Below are positions 1 through 6,835 of a stretch of DNA of 6,835 nucleotides, one piece after another. Both the position numbers and the translations under genes were made by a program. Source of the DNA: Gemmatimonadota bacterium (lineage in GTDB: Bacteria; Gemmatimonadota; Gemmatimonadetes; Gemmatimonadales; Gemmatimonadaceae); assembly GCA_031127185.1 (NCBI GenBank), contig JARIET010000162.1, positions 1 through 6,835 of the forward strand, in the 5' to 3' direction. Position 1 is the first letter of the stretch, and each line of letters opens with the position of its first letter. Under the pieces are notes generated by a model, which worked only from the letters and a program-made list of their open reading frames with translations, was not told the origin of the DNA and did no database searches.

Positions 1-2
1 TT

Positions 3-1187
3 TTAATGAAGGGCCTGGACGCCGGCCGGCTCAGCCGTGATGACGCGGCGGTTGCGACGCACCTCGATCAGTGCCTGGGCTGCCGCGCCTGCGAGACGGC
101 ATGCCCCTCGGGCGTACCGTACGGACAGCTGCTTGAGGAAACTCGTGCGACGCTGGCGGAGGCGCGTCCGCTTCCGCTCATCGCGCGCGCTGTGCTCTTT
201 GTGTTTGCGCGCCCGGCTCTTTCGCGGCTGGCGTTCGCTCTCGCGCGCCTGACGCGCGAGAGCGGCGTGAGCGGATTGCTGGCAAAGCTGCCGGGAAGAA
301 TCGGCATCGGGATGGCGAATCTCGAGGCCACACGACGTGATGCGCCAACGGCGGCGCACGGCGCACGCTCCGCAGCGGCTCACGCGACACCGGTCGCACG
401 GGCGTCGATCGCCGCACGCCCGGCGGTAAAACGCCCACCCGTCGTTGTCCTCACCGGATGTGTAATGGAGGGGCTGCTCGCGCCGGTGAACCGTGCGACG
501 GAACGAGTGCTCGCGTTCAACGGCTATCAGCTCCGCCCGGCGGCGGCACAGGTGTGCTGTGGCGCGCTTCACGCGCACGCCGGCGCGCGCGCGACCGCAC
601 GCGAACTCGCGCGACGGAACATCGCCGCATTCGAAGCGTCGGGCGCCGACTTCTTTGCCGTCAACTCGGCCGGATGCGGTGCTTCGATGAAGGAATACGG
701 CCACCTGCTCGCGGATGACGCCGGGTGGAAGGATCGCGCTGAGGCGTTCTCGCGGAGTGTTCGCGACGTGAGCGAACTGCTCGCCGAGGCCGGACCGGTG
801 CCGGCGGAACTCCCGGGCGGCGGGCGTGTTGCGGTGGATTTCCCCTGTCATCTGCAGCACGGCCAGCGACTCAACGACCCACCCGCTCGCCTGATGCGGG
901 CCATGCGAGGCATCGAGGCCACAGAGCTCCCGGACGCCACGCAGTGCTGTGGCAGCGCCGGGCTGTACTCTCTCTCGAACCCTGCCCTCTCGCAACAGAT
1001 TCTCGCGCCGAAACTGACCGGGATCGCGGCCAGCAACGCCGATGTGGTGGCCACGGGTAATCCCGGATGCATGATGCATATCGGCGCGGGACTGGTCCGC
1101 AGCGGCAGCCGTGTGCAAACCCGGCATCCGGTCGAGTTGCTCGACGCCGCGTATGCAGCCGCCAGTCGCGCCGGTACGGTGCAATGA
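3..1187 (+). CDS. glcF: Glycolate oxidase iron-sulfur subunit GlcF (5' partial)
   Basis: This is the iron-sulfur subunit of the glycolate oxidase complex (GlcDEF), which oxidises glycolate to glyoxylate and passes electrons on towards the quinone pool. Numbering from the ATG at 6, a ferredoxin-type motif CLGCRACETACP has Cys at 23, 26, 29 and 33. Two CCG domains follow: the first has CCGALHAHAG at 184-193, and the second has PCH at 280-282, CCGSAG at 314-319 and NPGC ending at Cys355. This order is typical of GlcF. The family normally carries another 4Fe-4S motif further upstream, and the frame is open to the window edge (codon TTA before the ATG, giving the family-like LMKGLD). The gene therefore very likely starts outside the window, and the ATG at 6 is internal. 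An Ala/Arg-rich linker spans about residues 105-143. The gene ends in a 4-base overlap with ygfZ. A related heterodisulfide-reductase-type protein is possible but less likely. Confidence 0.9.
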   Translation, partial: LMKGLDAGRLSRDDAAVATHLDQCLGCRACETACPSGVPYGQLLEETRATLAEARPLPLIARAVLFVFARPALSRLAFALARLTRESGVSGLLAKLPGRIGIGMANLEATRRDAPTAAHGARSAAAHATPVARASIAARPAVKRPPVVVLTGCVMEGLLAPVNRATERVLAFNGYQLRPAAAQVCCGALHAHAGARATARELARRNIAAFEASGADFFAVNSAGCGASMKEYGHLLADDAGWKDRAEAFSRSVRDVSELLAEAGPVPAELPGGGRVAVDFPCHLQHGQRLNDPPARLMRAMRGIEATELPDATQCCGSAGLYSLSNPALSQQILAPKLTGIAASNADVVATGNPGCMMHIGAGLVRSGSRVQTRHPVELLDAAYAAASRAGTVQ

Positions 1188-2161
1188 CCGGCGCCTACGC
1201 TGCCACACGTGCCGGTGCCGCCTTCATGGTGCGCAGCGATCGCGTGCGCATGGAGTTCGCCGGCGCCAAACCGGCAGAGACGCTCAACGGCATCTTCACG
1301 AATGATATCGGCCTGCTCCGACCGGGCGGCGGACTCTACGCCGCGGCGCTCACGAACAAGGGCAAGGTCGTGGCCGACGTGCGGGTCTTTGCGCGCGAAG
1401 ATGGCTTCGTGGTCGACACGTCAGCGGCGGCAGGACCGGCATTCATCTCGATGATCCGCAAGTACGTGAACCCGCGACTCGCAACGTATCGAGACGTCAC
1501 GACAGTCATTGGCACCATCGGCGTATTTGGCCCGACCGCTGCACATACCGCAGGCACTGCAGTCGGTCTGGCCGCAGAACAACTCGATGCGCTGCAGCCG
1601 TATGGCCACCTTTCACTACCTCCACGCACCGGGTTCGTTGCGCGTGTGCCTGATCTGGGTGTGGTCGGGTTCGACATTTTTGCCCCGACCGACGAGATAG
1701 ACGAAATCCGGGCGCGACTCCAGGGCGCGGGGAGCGGCCAGCTCTCACCGGAGGACGCGCATACCCTCCGTGTGGAAGCCGGACGTCCCCTCTACGGCGC
1801 GGACATGGATGAGAACGTGCTGGCGCAGGAAGCCGCACTCGACCGGGACGACCTGGCCGCCATCTCGTTCAACAAGGGTTGCTATACGGGACAGGAAACC
1901 GTGGCGCGCGTGCACTTCCGCGGGCACGTCAATCGCACGCTTCGGGGCCTGCGCGCGGAATCAACGCTGCCGACCGGTGCGACCTTGCATGACCCAGACG
2001 GTGCCCAGGTTGGCGAGGTTCGGTCGGTGGCACAATCGCCACGGTTCGGCGCGATTGCGCTCGCCTACGTTCGCCGCGAACTGGCCGATGGCTCGCGATT
2101 GACGGCGCGAACGCCACGTGGAGAGCTGCCGGCGACCGTCACGCCACTTCCATTCGTGTAG
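1184..2161 (+). CDS. ygfZ: YgfZ/GcvT folate-binding protein (Fe-S protein maturation)
   Basis: A 325-residue protein of the YgfZ/IBA57 family. These proteins resemble the aminomethyltransferase GcvT, bind folate, and help assemble or repair 4Fe-4S clusters; in E. coli, YgfZ also affects tRNA modification. The diagnostic signature KGCYTGQE lies at residues 231-238, with the conserved Cys at 233. It is preceded by a GcvT-like N-terminal domain, in which TNDIG and the KGKV stretch match the family. A C-terminal barrel-type domain runs from about residue 250 to the end. The start at 1184 is chosen because its ATG overlaps the glcF stop as ATGA and because family similarity (AYAATRAGAAF, then the RSDR region) begins right there. 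No strong Shine-Dalgarno site is visible, which fits translation coupled to glcF. The length is normal for the family. Its position behind an Fe-S subunit gene suggests a role in maturing that protein, which is inference. Confidence 0.9.
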   Translation: MTGAYAATRAGAAFMVRSDRVRMEFAGAKPAETLNGIFTNDIGLLRPGGGLYAAALTNKGKVVADVRVFAREDGFVVDTSAAAGPAFISMIRKYVNPRLATYRDVTTVIGTIGVFGPTAAHTAGTAVGLAAEQLDALQPYGHLSLPPRTGFVARVPDLGVVGFDIFAPTDEIDEIRARLQGAGSGQLSPEDAHTLRVEAGRPLYGADMDENVLAQEAALDRDDLAAISFNKGCYTGQETVARVHFRGHVNRTLRGLRAESTLPTGATLHDPDGAQVGEVRSVAQSPRFGAIALAYVRRELADGSRLTARTPRGELPATVTPLPFV

Positions 2162-2162
2162 C

Positions 2163-2195
2163 AAAACAAAAGGCGCGCCGTTTCGGGCGCGCCTT
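2163..2195 (-). terminator. Intrinsic terminator of the lipoprotein gene, possibly bidirectional
   Basis: A perfect 10-bp inverted repeat (AAGGCGCGCC at 2170-2179 and its complement at 2186-2195) encloses a 6-base loop. Read on the minus strand, the stem is followed by a T-rich tract (TTTTGTTTTG, 2171 down to 2162), the classic intrinsic terminator form, 24 bases after the lipoprotein stop. On the plus strand the stem begins 8 bases after the ygfZ stop, but only CGTTC follows it there instead of a U-run, so termination in that direction would be weaker. Confidence 0.85.
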
Positions 2196-2219
2196 CGTTC
2201 TGCAGCTTGGAGCCGCGTG

Positions 2220-2426
2220 TTACGGCGTCTTCTTTTCGGCAGCCGGTGCGGCGGCCTTCGCCATGGAGTCGGCCATCATGGCCGAATCGGCTGCGGCCTT
2301 CATCGCTGCGCTGTCCGGGGTCGCAGCGACGACCGGCGCCGCCGCAGGCGGCGCCGCTTCCGGGGCCTTCTCGCCAGCGCACGCGGCAACCGCGAGCACG
2401 GACGCAACAAACAGAATGCGCTTCAT
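2220..2426 (-). CDS. Small Ala-rich lipoprotein, function unknown
   Basis: A 68-residue predicted lipoprotein. The N-terminus is a typical lipoprotein signal: basic MKR, a hydrophobic stretch (ILFVASVLAV), then lipobox V-A-A-C with the lipidated Cys at residue 16. The mature chain is about 53 residues. It has an Ala/Pro-rich linker (about 21-37), then a segment rich in Ala, Asp-Ser and Met (DSAAM at 38-42, DSAMM at 47-51, DSM at 53-55) likely to form a helix, and a basic tail ending EKKTP. The ATG at 2426 is preferred over an in-frame ATG 10 codons upstream because it gives a clean signal peptide and has AGGAG nine bases before it. Ala at +2 would predict outer-membrane sorting under the E. 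coli Lol rule. The gene has its own promoter and terminator and lies opposite to both flanking genes. Similar short Ala/Asp/Ser lipoproteins are common in Gemmatimonadota. No enzymatic domain is seen, and no function can be assigned. Confidence 0.77.
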   Translation of the reverse strand: MKRILFVASVLAVAACAGEKAPEAAPPAAAPVVAATPDSAAMKAAADSAMMADSMAKAAAPAAEKKTP

Positions 2427-2435
2427 TGTTCGAAT

Positions 2436-2440
2436 CTCCT
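2436..2440 (-). promoter_or_regulatory. Shine-Dalgarno site of the lipoprotein gene
   Basis: On the minus strand AGGAG lies nine bases before the ATG at 2426. It supports that start over the in-frame ATG at 2456, which lies upstream of this site. Confidence 0.7.
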
Positions 2441-2498
2441 GGGGGATTTGTGCCACTGACCGGTTGGCGCGATTTGCGCGTGCCGGTGGCAGCTACGA

Positions 2499-2527
2499 AT
2501 ATTAGTGGGTTCAGGTTCCGGAATCAA
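2499..2527 (-). promoter_or_regulatory. Predicted sigma70-type promoter for the lipoprotein gene
   Basis: On the minus strand a -35-like TTGATT (2527-2522) is followed, after exactly 17 bases, by a -10-like TAATAT (2504-2499). Each hexamer matches the E. coli consensus at four of six positions, in a region otherwise rich in GC. Transcription would begin near 2492, giving a leader of about 65 bases before the ATG at 2426. Its placement and spacing are good, but it is a pattern match only. Confidence 0.5.
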
Positions 2528-2612
2528 GCCTAGTTTATTCGCAACTCCAAGTGCCGCAAGCAGTTGGACATTAGATTCACCCTTTCATTCCACGCACCCG
2601 GCGGCAGGTACG

Positions 2613-4715
2613 ATGGTGATTGACTCCTTGAACGGCGACGGCGCCGGCGCGCAGGTCATTCGCGGTGCGTGTCCACACGACTGCCCGGACTGCTGTGCCA
2701 CGCTCACGACCGTCGAGAACGGCCGCGCCACGCGCATACAGGGCGACCCCGATCACCCGTTCACCCAGGGGTTTCTCTGCGCCAAGGTGAATCGCTATCT
2801 CGATCGCACGTACCACAAGGACCGCCTCACGGTACCGCTGCGACGAACGGGCCCGAAGGGGAGCGGTCAGTTTGAACCCGCGACGTGGGATGAAGCGCTC
2901 ACCAGCATCGCGGAGAAACTGAACGCCATTCGTGCGTCGAGTGACGGCCCTCAGTCGATCCTTCCGTACTCCTATGCAGGCACGATGGGCTATGTGCAGG
3001 GCGAGTCGATGGACCGGAGGTTCTTCAACCTGATCGGCGCTTCGCAGCTCGACCGCACGATCTGCGCAACTGCCGGTGCCGCCGGAATGCAGATGACGGT
3101 GGGCGCCAACGTCGGTGCCGACGCCGAGGGGCTTCCGTGGAGCGACCTCGTGCTGCTCTGGGGGACAAACACGTTGACGGCCAATCCTCACATGTGGCCG
3201 TATGTCACCAAGGCACGCGAGAACGGCGCGACGGTGATCTGCATTGACCCGATCCGCACCCGCACCGCTGATCAGTGCGACGAGTGGATCGGCATACGGC
3301 CGGGCACGGACGCGGCGCTCGCCCTGGCGATGATGCACGTGATCTTCGCTGAGGGGCTCGAAGACGCGGATTACATCGACCGGTACACGATTGGCGGCGA
3401 CCAACTGCGCGACCGCGCGAAGGAATGGACGCCGGCGCGCGCAGCAACACTTTGCGGGATCAGCGAGGAGACAATTGTCTCGCTCGCGCGCCGGTATGGG
3501 CGGGCGAAGGCGGCATTCCTGCGCATCAACTACGGCCTGCAGCGTCACGGTGGCGGCGGAATGGCCGTGCGCACACTCGCCTGTCTTCCCGCAGTCTGCG
3601 GACATTGGCGCCGTCCCGGCGGCGGCATCCTGCTCTCATCGAGCAAGAGCTTCCAGTTCAACAAGGACGCCCTGACGCGCCCCGATCTCGCGACGGGGCC
3701 GACGCGCACGATCAACATGATCAAGCTTGGCGAAGCGCTGAACTCGCCCGATGCCGGCGTCGGCGGGCCACCGGTGAAGGCGTTCATCTGCTACAACTCG
3801 AACCCGGCGGCCGTTGCCCCGGATCGCAATGCCGTGGTGAAGGGCCTCGCACGCGAAGACCTGTTTTCGGTGGTGCTCGAGCACTTCCAGACGGACACCG
3901 CCGATTGGGCCGATTGGATCCTGCCCGCGACGACGCAGCTAGAGCATTGGGACGTGCATTTCTCGTACGGCCATCTCTACGCCAGCCTCAACAAGCCGGC
4001 GATCGCGCCGATAGGTGAGGCCAAACCGAACACCGAAATCTTCCGCCTCATTGCCGCGAAGATGGGACTCGAACATCCGGCGCTGAACGAGGACGATGTT
4101 GCGATCATCAAGGGTGCGCTCCACACGACGAGCGACCGGATGACGGGCGTCACCTTTGATGCGTTGGCGGACAAGGGATGGATGCGCCTCAACGTCCCCC
4201 GCCCCTTTGTGCCGTTCGCCGAGGGGAACTTCCCAACGCCGAGCGGCAAATGCGAGTTCTACTCGGAGCGGCTGAAGGCGATGGGGATGGACCCGCTGCC
4301 GACGTTCACCCCGCCGCATGAGTTCCCGGAGACCACGCCGGTGCTCGCGGCCAGGTATCCGCTGCAGCTCATTTCCTCGCCACGACACCAGTTTCTGAAC
4401 TCGACGTTTGTCAACATCGATTCACTTCGGCGCGGCGCCGCGCCCGAGGTCGTGCTCCACACCGTTGACGCGGGCGAGCGCGGGATTGTCGAGGGAATGC
4501 GGGTGGTAGTCGCGAACGACCGCGGCTTTTTCACCGGCGTCGCTCGCGTGGGCGATGCGGTCCGCGAAGGCGTCGCAAACGCGCCCAGCGTCTGGTGGAC
4601 GAAACTGGCTCCCGATGGCAGAAATGCCAACGACACGACGTCACAACTCGAAACTGATCTCGGCCGGGGTCCGGTGTTCTACGACAATCTGGTGGAGATC
4701 AGTCCGGCGGACTGA
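2613..4715 (+). CDS. Molybdopterin oxidoreductase, uncharacterised cytoplasmic subgroup
   Basis: A 700-residue member of the DMSO-reductase (bis-MGD molybdenum) superfamily. An N-terminal 4Fe-4S domain has Cys at 20, 24, 28 and 56 (C-x3-C-x3-C-x27-C, beginning CPHDC). RTICATAGAAG has Cys151 in the place where formate dehydrogenases carry their Cys/Sec molybdenum ligand, so Cys ligation is likely. Cofactor-binding stretches include LLWGTN (about 181-186), RPGTDAALA (229-237), NPAAVAP (397-403) and TDTADWADWILPATTQLEH (427-445). The dinucleotide-binding C-terminal domain starts near PLQLISSPRH (about 583). There is no twin-arginine or Sec signal, so it should act in the cytoplasm. The ATG at 2613 is chosen because the upstream extension to a GTG at 2505 looks non-coding; its ribosome site is weak (AGG four bases before it), and a GTG at 2616 is an alternative. 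No electron-transfer subunit gene adjoins it. The substrate is unknown, and the length is usual for the subgroup. Confidence 0.92.
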   Translation: MVIDSLNGDGAGAQVIRGACPHDCPDCCATLTTVENGRATRIQGDPDHPFTQGFLCAKVNRYLDRTYHKDRLTVPLRRTGPKGSGQFEPATWDEALTSIAEKLNAIRASSDGPQSILPYSYAGTMGYVQGESMDRRFFNLIGASQLDRTICATAGAAGMQMTVGANVGADAEGLPWSDLVLLWGTNTLTANPHMWPYVTKARENGATVICIDPIRTRTADQCDEWIGIRPGTDAALALAMMHVIFAEGLEDADYIDRYTIGGDQLRDRAKEWTPARAATLCGISEETIVSLARRYGRAKAAFLRINYGLQRHGGGGMAVRTLACLPAVCGHWRRPGGGILLSSSKSFQFNKDALTRPDLATGPTRTINMIKLGEALNSPDAGVGGPPVKAFICYNSNPAAVAPDRNAVVKGLAREDLFSVVLEHFQTDTADWADWILPATTQLEHWDVHFSYGHLYASLNKPAIAPIGEAKPNTEIFRLIAAKMGLEHPALNEDDVAIIKGALHTTSDRMTGVTFDALADKGWMRLNVPRPFVPFAEGNFPTPSGKCEFYSERLKAMGMDPLPTFTPPHEFPETTPVLAARYPLQLISSPRHQFLNSTFVNIDSLRRGAAPEVVLHTVDAGERGIVEGMRVVVANDRGFFTGVARVGDAVREGVANAPSVWWTKLAPDGRNANDTTSQLETDLGRGPVFYDNLVEISPAD

Positions 4716-4721
4716 CGTTGT

Positions 4722-6835
4722 TCAACGGTCGAACCAGTACGCCACCTTGATCATCACGACGTCCCTCGCCGGAGCCCGGAACAGCGCGCTTGCATCGTCA
4801 CCGAGGCCGAACGGGCGCACCGCCGAGTCGTCGCGCGCCTCGGCCCAGACGAAGTAGACCGTCGAGCCCGGCCGAAACTCCCATCGCAACACCGTGTTGG
4901 TGCGAAGCGCCCGCGCGCTGAAGTTCGGATTCGCAAACGAGAAGTTCGCCGTACCATTGCCGTCTGTGTCCACGGAGTATCGCGAAGTGGCACTGGAATA
5001 ACTGATCGCGGCGGGTGCGATCAGCGGATACCGGAGGTTCACATCACTGGCATGCGGCGCAACCACGCGGCGGAACTGGTCGTAGGTGCCGCCGCTCACG
5101 AAGGGCTGCGCGTAGACGTCCAAAGTGACCGTGGGGCTTACCGCGTAACTCACGCGCGCGGTGAGCGACGCCGTGGTCTGGTCGAGCGCACCGACGACGT
5201 ACTCACGAACGCCGCCGGTTGCTGTTGCCGATGCCACGTATTGAGTCGCTGGAAAATTGCGTGTCCAGAGGGGAGTCAGCGTCACGTTCGTGCGCGAGGT
5301 TGGGCGAAACATGAATGACGGGTCAATGGTCCAGGTGGACCCACCCAGCTCGTCGTTCAACTGAAGTCGCGCGTGACCGCGGACGCGCCACGAGCGCCGG
5401 GAATCCGAGTTGACCGAGACGTTCATGTTGGTGTAGCCCGAGCGCCGCAATCCGGGACCGCCTCGCAGCTCCCAGGCCCAGAGCTGGGCGTTCCAGCGAT
5501 CGACCGATCCGTTGAACGACCAGAAATTGCGGAAGAGCAGATTGCCCTGAAGCACGGCTGATGGGCGCATGAGTTGACCGCCGATCGTGTGGGCGGCAAC
5601 GCCCGAGGCGTCGACCCACCAGTCACGAACGAGTTTCCCGGGGCGGGTTACGCGGTATCTTGCCTGAGCTGACGTGTACCAGACGTCCGTGTAGCTCACG
5701 AAGCCGACATCGTTGACCTCAAAGCCGGGCGTGCGCAGCCCGCCGCCGACCTGCCAGGTCAGCCGGCTTCCGCCGATGCGGCCGACAAAGAACTCCCCTG
5801 CGGCGCCGGTCATTGAGGTCAAGGTAGAGTCGAAGTCGTAGCCATCAGCGTCCGGCCGCTGCCAGTAGTGCACAGACGACCGCTGGGTTGCGGAGATGGC
5901 CGCGCGACTTCCACTGACGGCTGAGAAATATCCCCAGCCGGTGACTTCGAACCGGTCACGGCCGAATCGGTGGAATCCGTTGAACCCTGCACCGATCGCG
6001 GATGACCGGAGTGCGTTGAATGCGGGATCGTCGAGATCACGGCTGGTGCCAGTGCCGAGCACGCCGAATCCACTTCGCCCACGACGAAAGTCCCTGCTCA
6101 TCCGCGCGACCATATATCGCGTAGCGGGCTCGACCCGAGTCGTGGCGCGGACGCCGGCCGCGTCGATGGTGCGTGCACGCGCATCGTCGGTGAGCGCGGC
6201 GATGAGTCCAAACGACGTGCCATTGGCAAGCTTGCCGGAGAGCTTCGCCGCGCCGAGGATGGTCGCCGTTCCCGGGGCATCGACAAACCCGCCTGCGGGT
6301 GCCTTGGCACTGATCTGAGGGGACCGGCCGATGCGCCGGGAATAGAACGCAAACCCTTCTGGAACGAGTGGGAAGTTGAAAATCTGCGAGCCTTCCGTGA
6401 AAAACGGGCGGCGCTCGGGATAAAACGTCTCAAAGGCGGTCAAGTTCACAACCGAGGGATCGGCATCAACCTGCCCGAAGTCCGGATTCACGGTCGCAGT
6501 GAGCGTGACGTTGGAGCTGAGGCCATACTTCATGTCCAGACCGGCCGAGCCCCAGGTGACGTTGCGCCCCTTGAGCGGATTGTTGGCCGCACTTGGATCA
6601 CTGGTCACGCGACCGACCGTGTATGGCAGGAGTTCGAGAGGTCGTCCCGCGTTCGTTCCTGCCAACCCGCGCAGTTCGCCCATCAACGAGACAAACCGGC
6701 CGTCGGTCGGCAGCACGCGCGCCCAGTGGCTCACCTCAGCACGCCTCCCAATTGTGCGCGCGAAGTTGATTCCCCAGACCATGTCGCCGCTGGTGCTGAA
6801 CCGGAGCTGAGAAAGCGGGATACGAAATTCCGCGG
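4722..6835 (-). CDS. DUF5916 / CBM9-like outer-membrane beta-barrel protein (5' partial)
   Basis: The C-terminal 703 residues of a large outer-membrane protein. The diagnostic stretch is NPDFGQVDADPSVVNLTAF followed by ETFYPERRPFFTEGSQIF (nucleotides about 6488-6378), the hallmark of the DUF5916 family. These proteins normally begin with a signal peptide and a CBM9-like beta-sandwich, and continue as a long barrel. The visible start (AEFRIPLSQLRF, then VWGINFAR) corresponds to the end of the CBM9-like part, and the frame is open to the window edge, so the start codon and signal lie beyond it. The remainder is alternating aromatic/polar strands, with later conserved blocks such as GALDQTTASLTARVSY, YAQPFVSGG and LRTNTVLRWEFRPGST. 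It ends VAYWFDR, close to the aromatic terminus usual for barrels. Function is unknown; transport or surface binding of a polymer is a guess. The ATG at 6782 is internal. Its stop lies 6 bp from the converging molybdoenzyme stop. Confidence 0.9.
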   Translation of the reverse strand, partial: AEFRIPLSQLRFSTSGDMVWGINFARTIGRRAEVSHWARVLPTDGRFVSLMGELRGLAGTNAGRPLELLPYTVGRVTSDPSAANNPLKGRNVTWGSAGLDMKYGLSSNVTLTATVNPDFGQVDADPSVVNLTAFETFYPERRPFFTEGSQIFNFPLVPEGFAFYSRRIGRSPQISAKAPAGGFVDAPGTATILGAAKLSGKLANGTSFGLIAALTDDARARTIDAAGVRATTRVEPATRYMVARMSRDFRRGRSGFGVLGTGTSRDLDDPAFNALRSSAIGAGFNGFHRFGRDRFEVTGWGYFSAVSGSRAAISATQRSSVHYWQRPDADGYDFDSTLTSMTGAAGEFFVGRIGGSRLTWQVGGGLRTPGFEVNDVGFVSYTDVWYTSAQARYRVTRPGKLVRDWWVDASGVAAHTIGGQLMRPSAVLQGNLLFRNFWSFNGSVDRWNAQLWAWELRGGPGLRRSGYTNMNVSVNSDSRRSWRVRGHARLQLNDELGGSTWTIDPSFMFRPTSRTNVTLTPLWTRNFPATQYVASATATGGVREYVVGALDQTTASLTARVSYAVSPTVTLDVYAQPFVSGGTYDQFRRVVAPHASDVNLRYPLIAPAAISYSSATSRYSVDTDGNGTANFSFANPNFSARALRTNTVLRWEFRPGSTVYFVWAEARDDSAVRPFGLGDDASALFRAPARDVVMIKVAYWFDR

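Larger units (their letters stand above)
2427..2612. other. Divergent intergenic region
   Basis: This 186-bp gap separates the minus-strand lipoprotein gene from the plus-strand molybdoenzyme gene and must carry both promoters. It is more AT-rich between about 2490 and 2590 than the genes beside it. The minus-strand promoter is listed separately. For the plus strand I see no convincing -35/-10 pair and no clear operator palindrome. An open frame runs through its right part from a GTG at 2505, but it has no family-like sequence before about 2640 and is not considered coding. Confidence 0.6.

Noticed and set aside
6..8. ATG at 6 as the true start of glcF
   Set aside because: The frame is open to the edge, the preceding codon fits the family, and a shorter protein would lack the usual first 4Fe-4S motif.
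3..1208. Minus-strand open frame of about 400 codons opposite glcF
   Set aside because: Arg/His-rich composition without any recognisable domain; the sense strand encodes a clear GlcF. Long antisense frames are expected in GC-rich coding DNA.
2474..2502. Plus-strand promoter TTGCGC-17-GAATAT for the molybdoenzyme
   Set aside because: Three of six matches in the -10 and a poor -35; too weak to list as a feature.
2505..2612. N-terminal extension of the molybdoenzyme from a GTG at 2505
   Set aside because: The extra 36 residues are low-complexity Ser/Ala/Pro-rich, show no signal peptide or Tat motif, and would place the start codon next to the divergent lipoprotein promoter.
2577..3605. Minus-strand open frame of about 340 codons opposite the molybdoenzyme
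   Set aside because: No domain, odd Arg-rich composition, and it lies entirely opposite conserved Fe-S and molybdopterin motifs and the leader just before them. It is a shadow frame.
4714..4729. Small bulged hairpin (GACGTT / AACGGTC) at the convergent gene junction
   Set aside because: The stem is short and bulged, with a 4-base loop and no T-tract on either strand, so it is not a convincing terminator.

Overview
The window is GC-rich bacterial DNA holding five protein genes and almost no spacer. The organism is probably a Gram-negative bacterium of the Gemmatimonadota type. Three things point that way: a large outer-membrane barrel protein of the DUF5916 / CBM9-like family, a small Ala/Asp/Ser-rich lipoprotein of a style common in that phylum, and the base composition. 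This placement is inference from protein style; no rRNA or other marker is present.

Layout: (1) At the left edge, on the + strand, is most of glcF, the iron-sulfur subunit of glycolate oxidase. It is cut by the window start. It overlaps by four bases (ATGA) with ygfZ, a folate-binding GcvT-like protein used in Fe-S protein maturation. (2) Next comes a compact unit on the - strand: a sigma70-like promoter, a Shine-Dalgarno site, a 68-residue lipoprotein gene and a strong intrinsic terminator. The terminator sits directly behind the ygfZ stop, so its stem may end both transcripts. (3) A 186-bp divergent intergenic region leads to a full-length + strand molybdopterin oxidoreductase of an uncharacterised cytoplasmic subgroup, with a [4Fe-4S] domain and a likely Cys molybdenum ligand. 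(4) The right third is a - strand DUF5916 outer-membrane protein. It converges on the oxidoreductase with only 6 bp between stop codons, and its N-terminus lies outside the window.

Functional links: glcF and ygfZ are probably one operon, pairing an Fe-S oxidoreductase subunit with an Fe-S maturation factor. The molybdoenzyme also needs an Fe-S cluster, but it is transcribed separately and has no adjacent electron-transfer subunit, so its substrate and partner cannot be read from the window. I found no mobile element, CRISPR array, RNA gene or clearly new multi-gene system. The least understood genes are the orphan molybdoenzyme, the mini-lipoprotein unit and the DUF5916 barrel.
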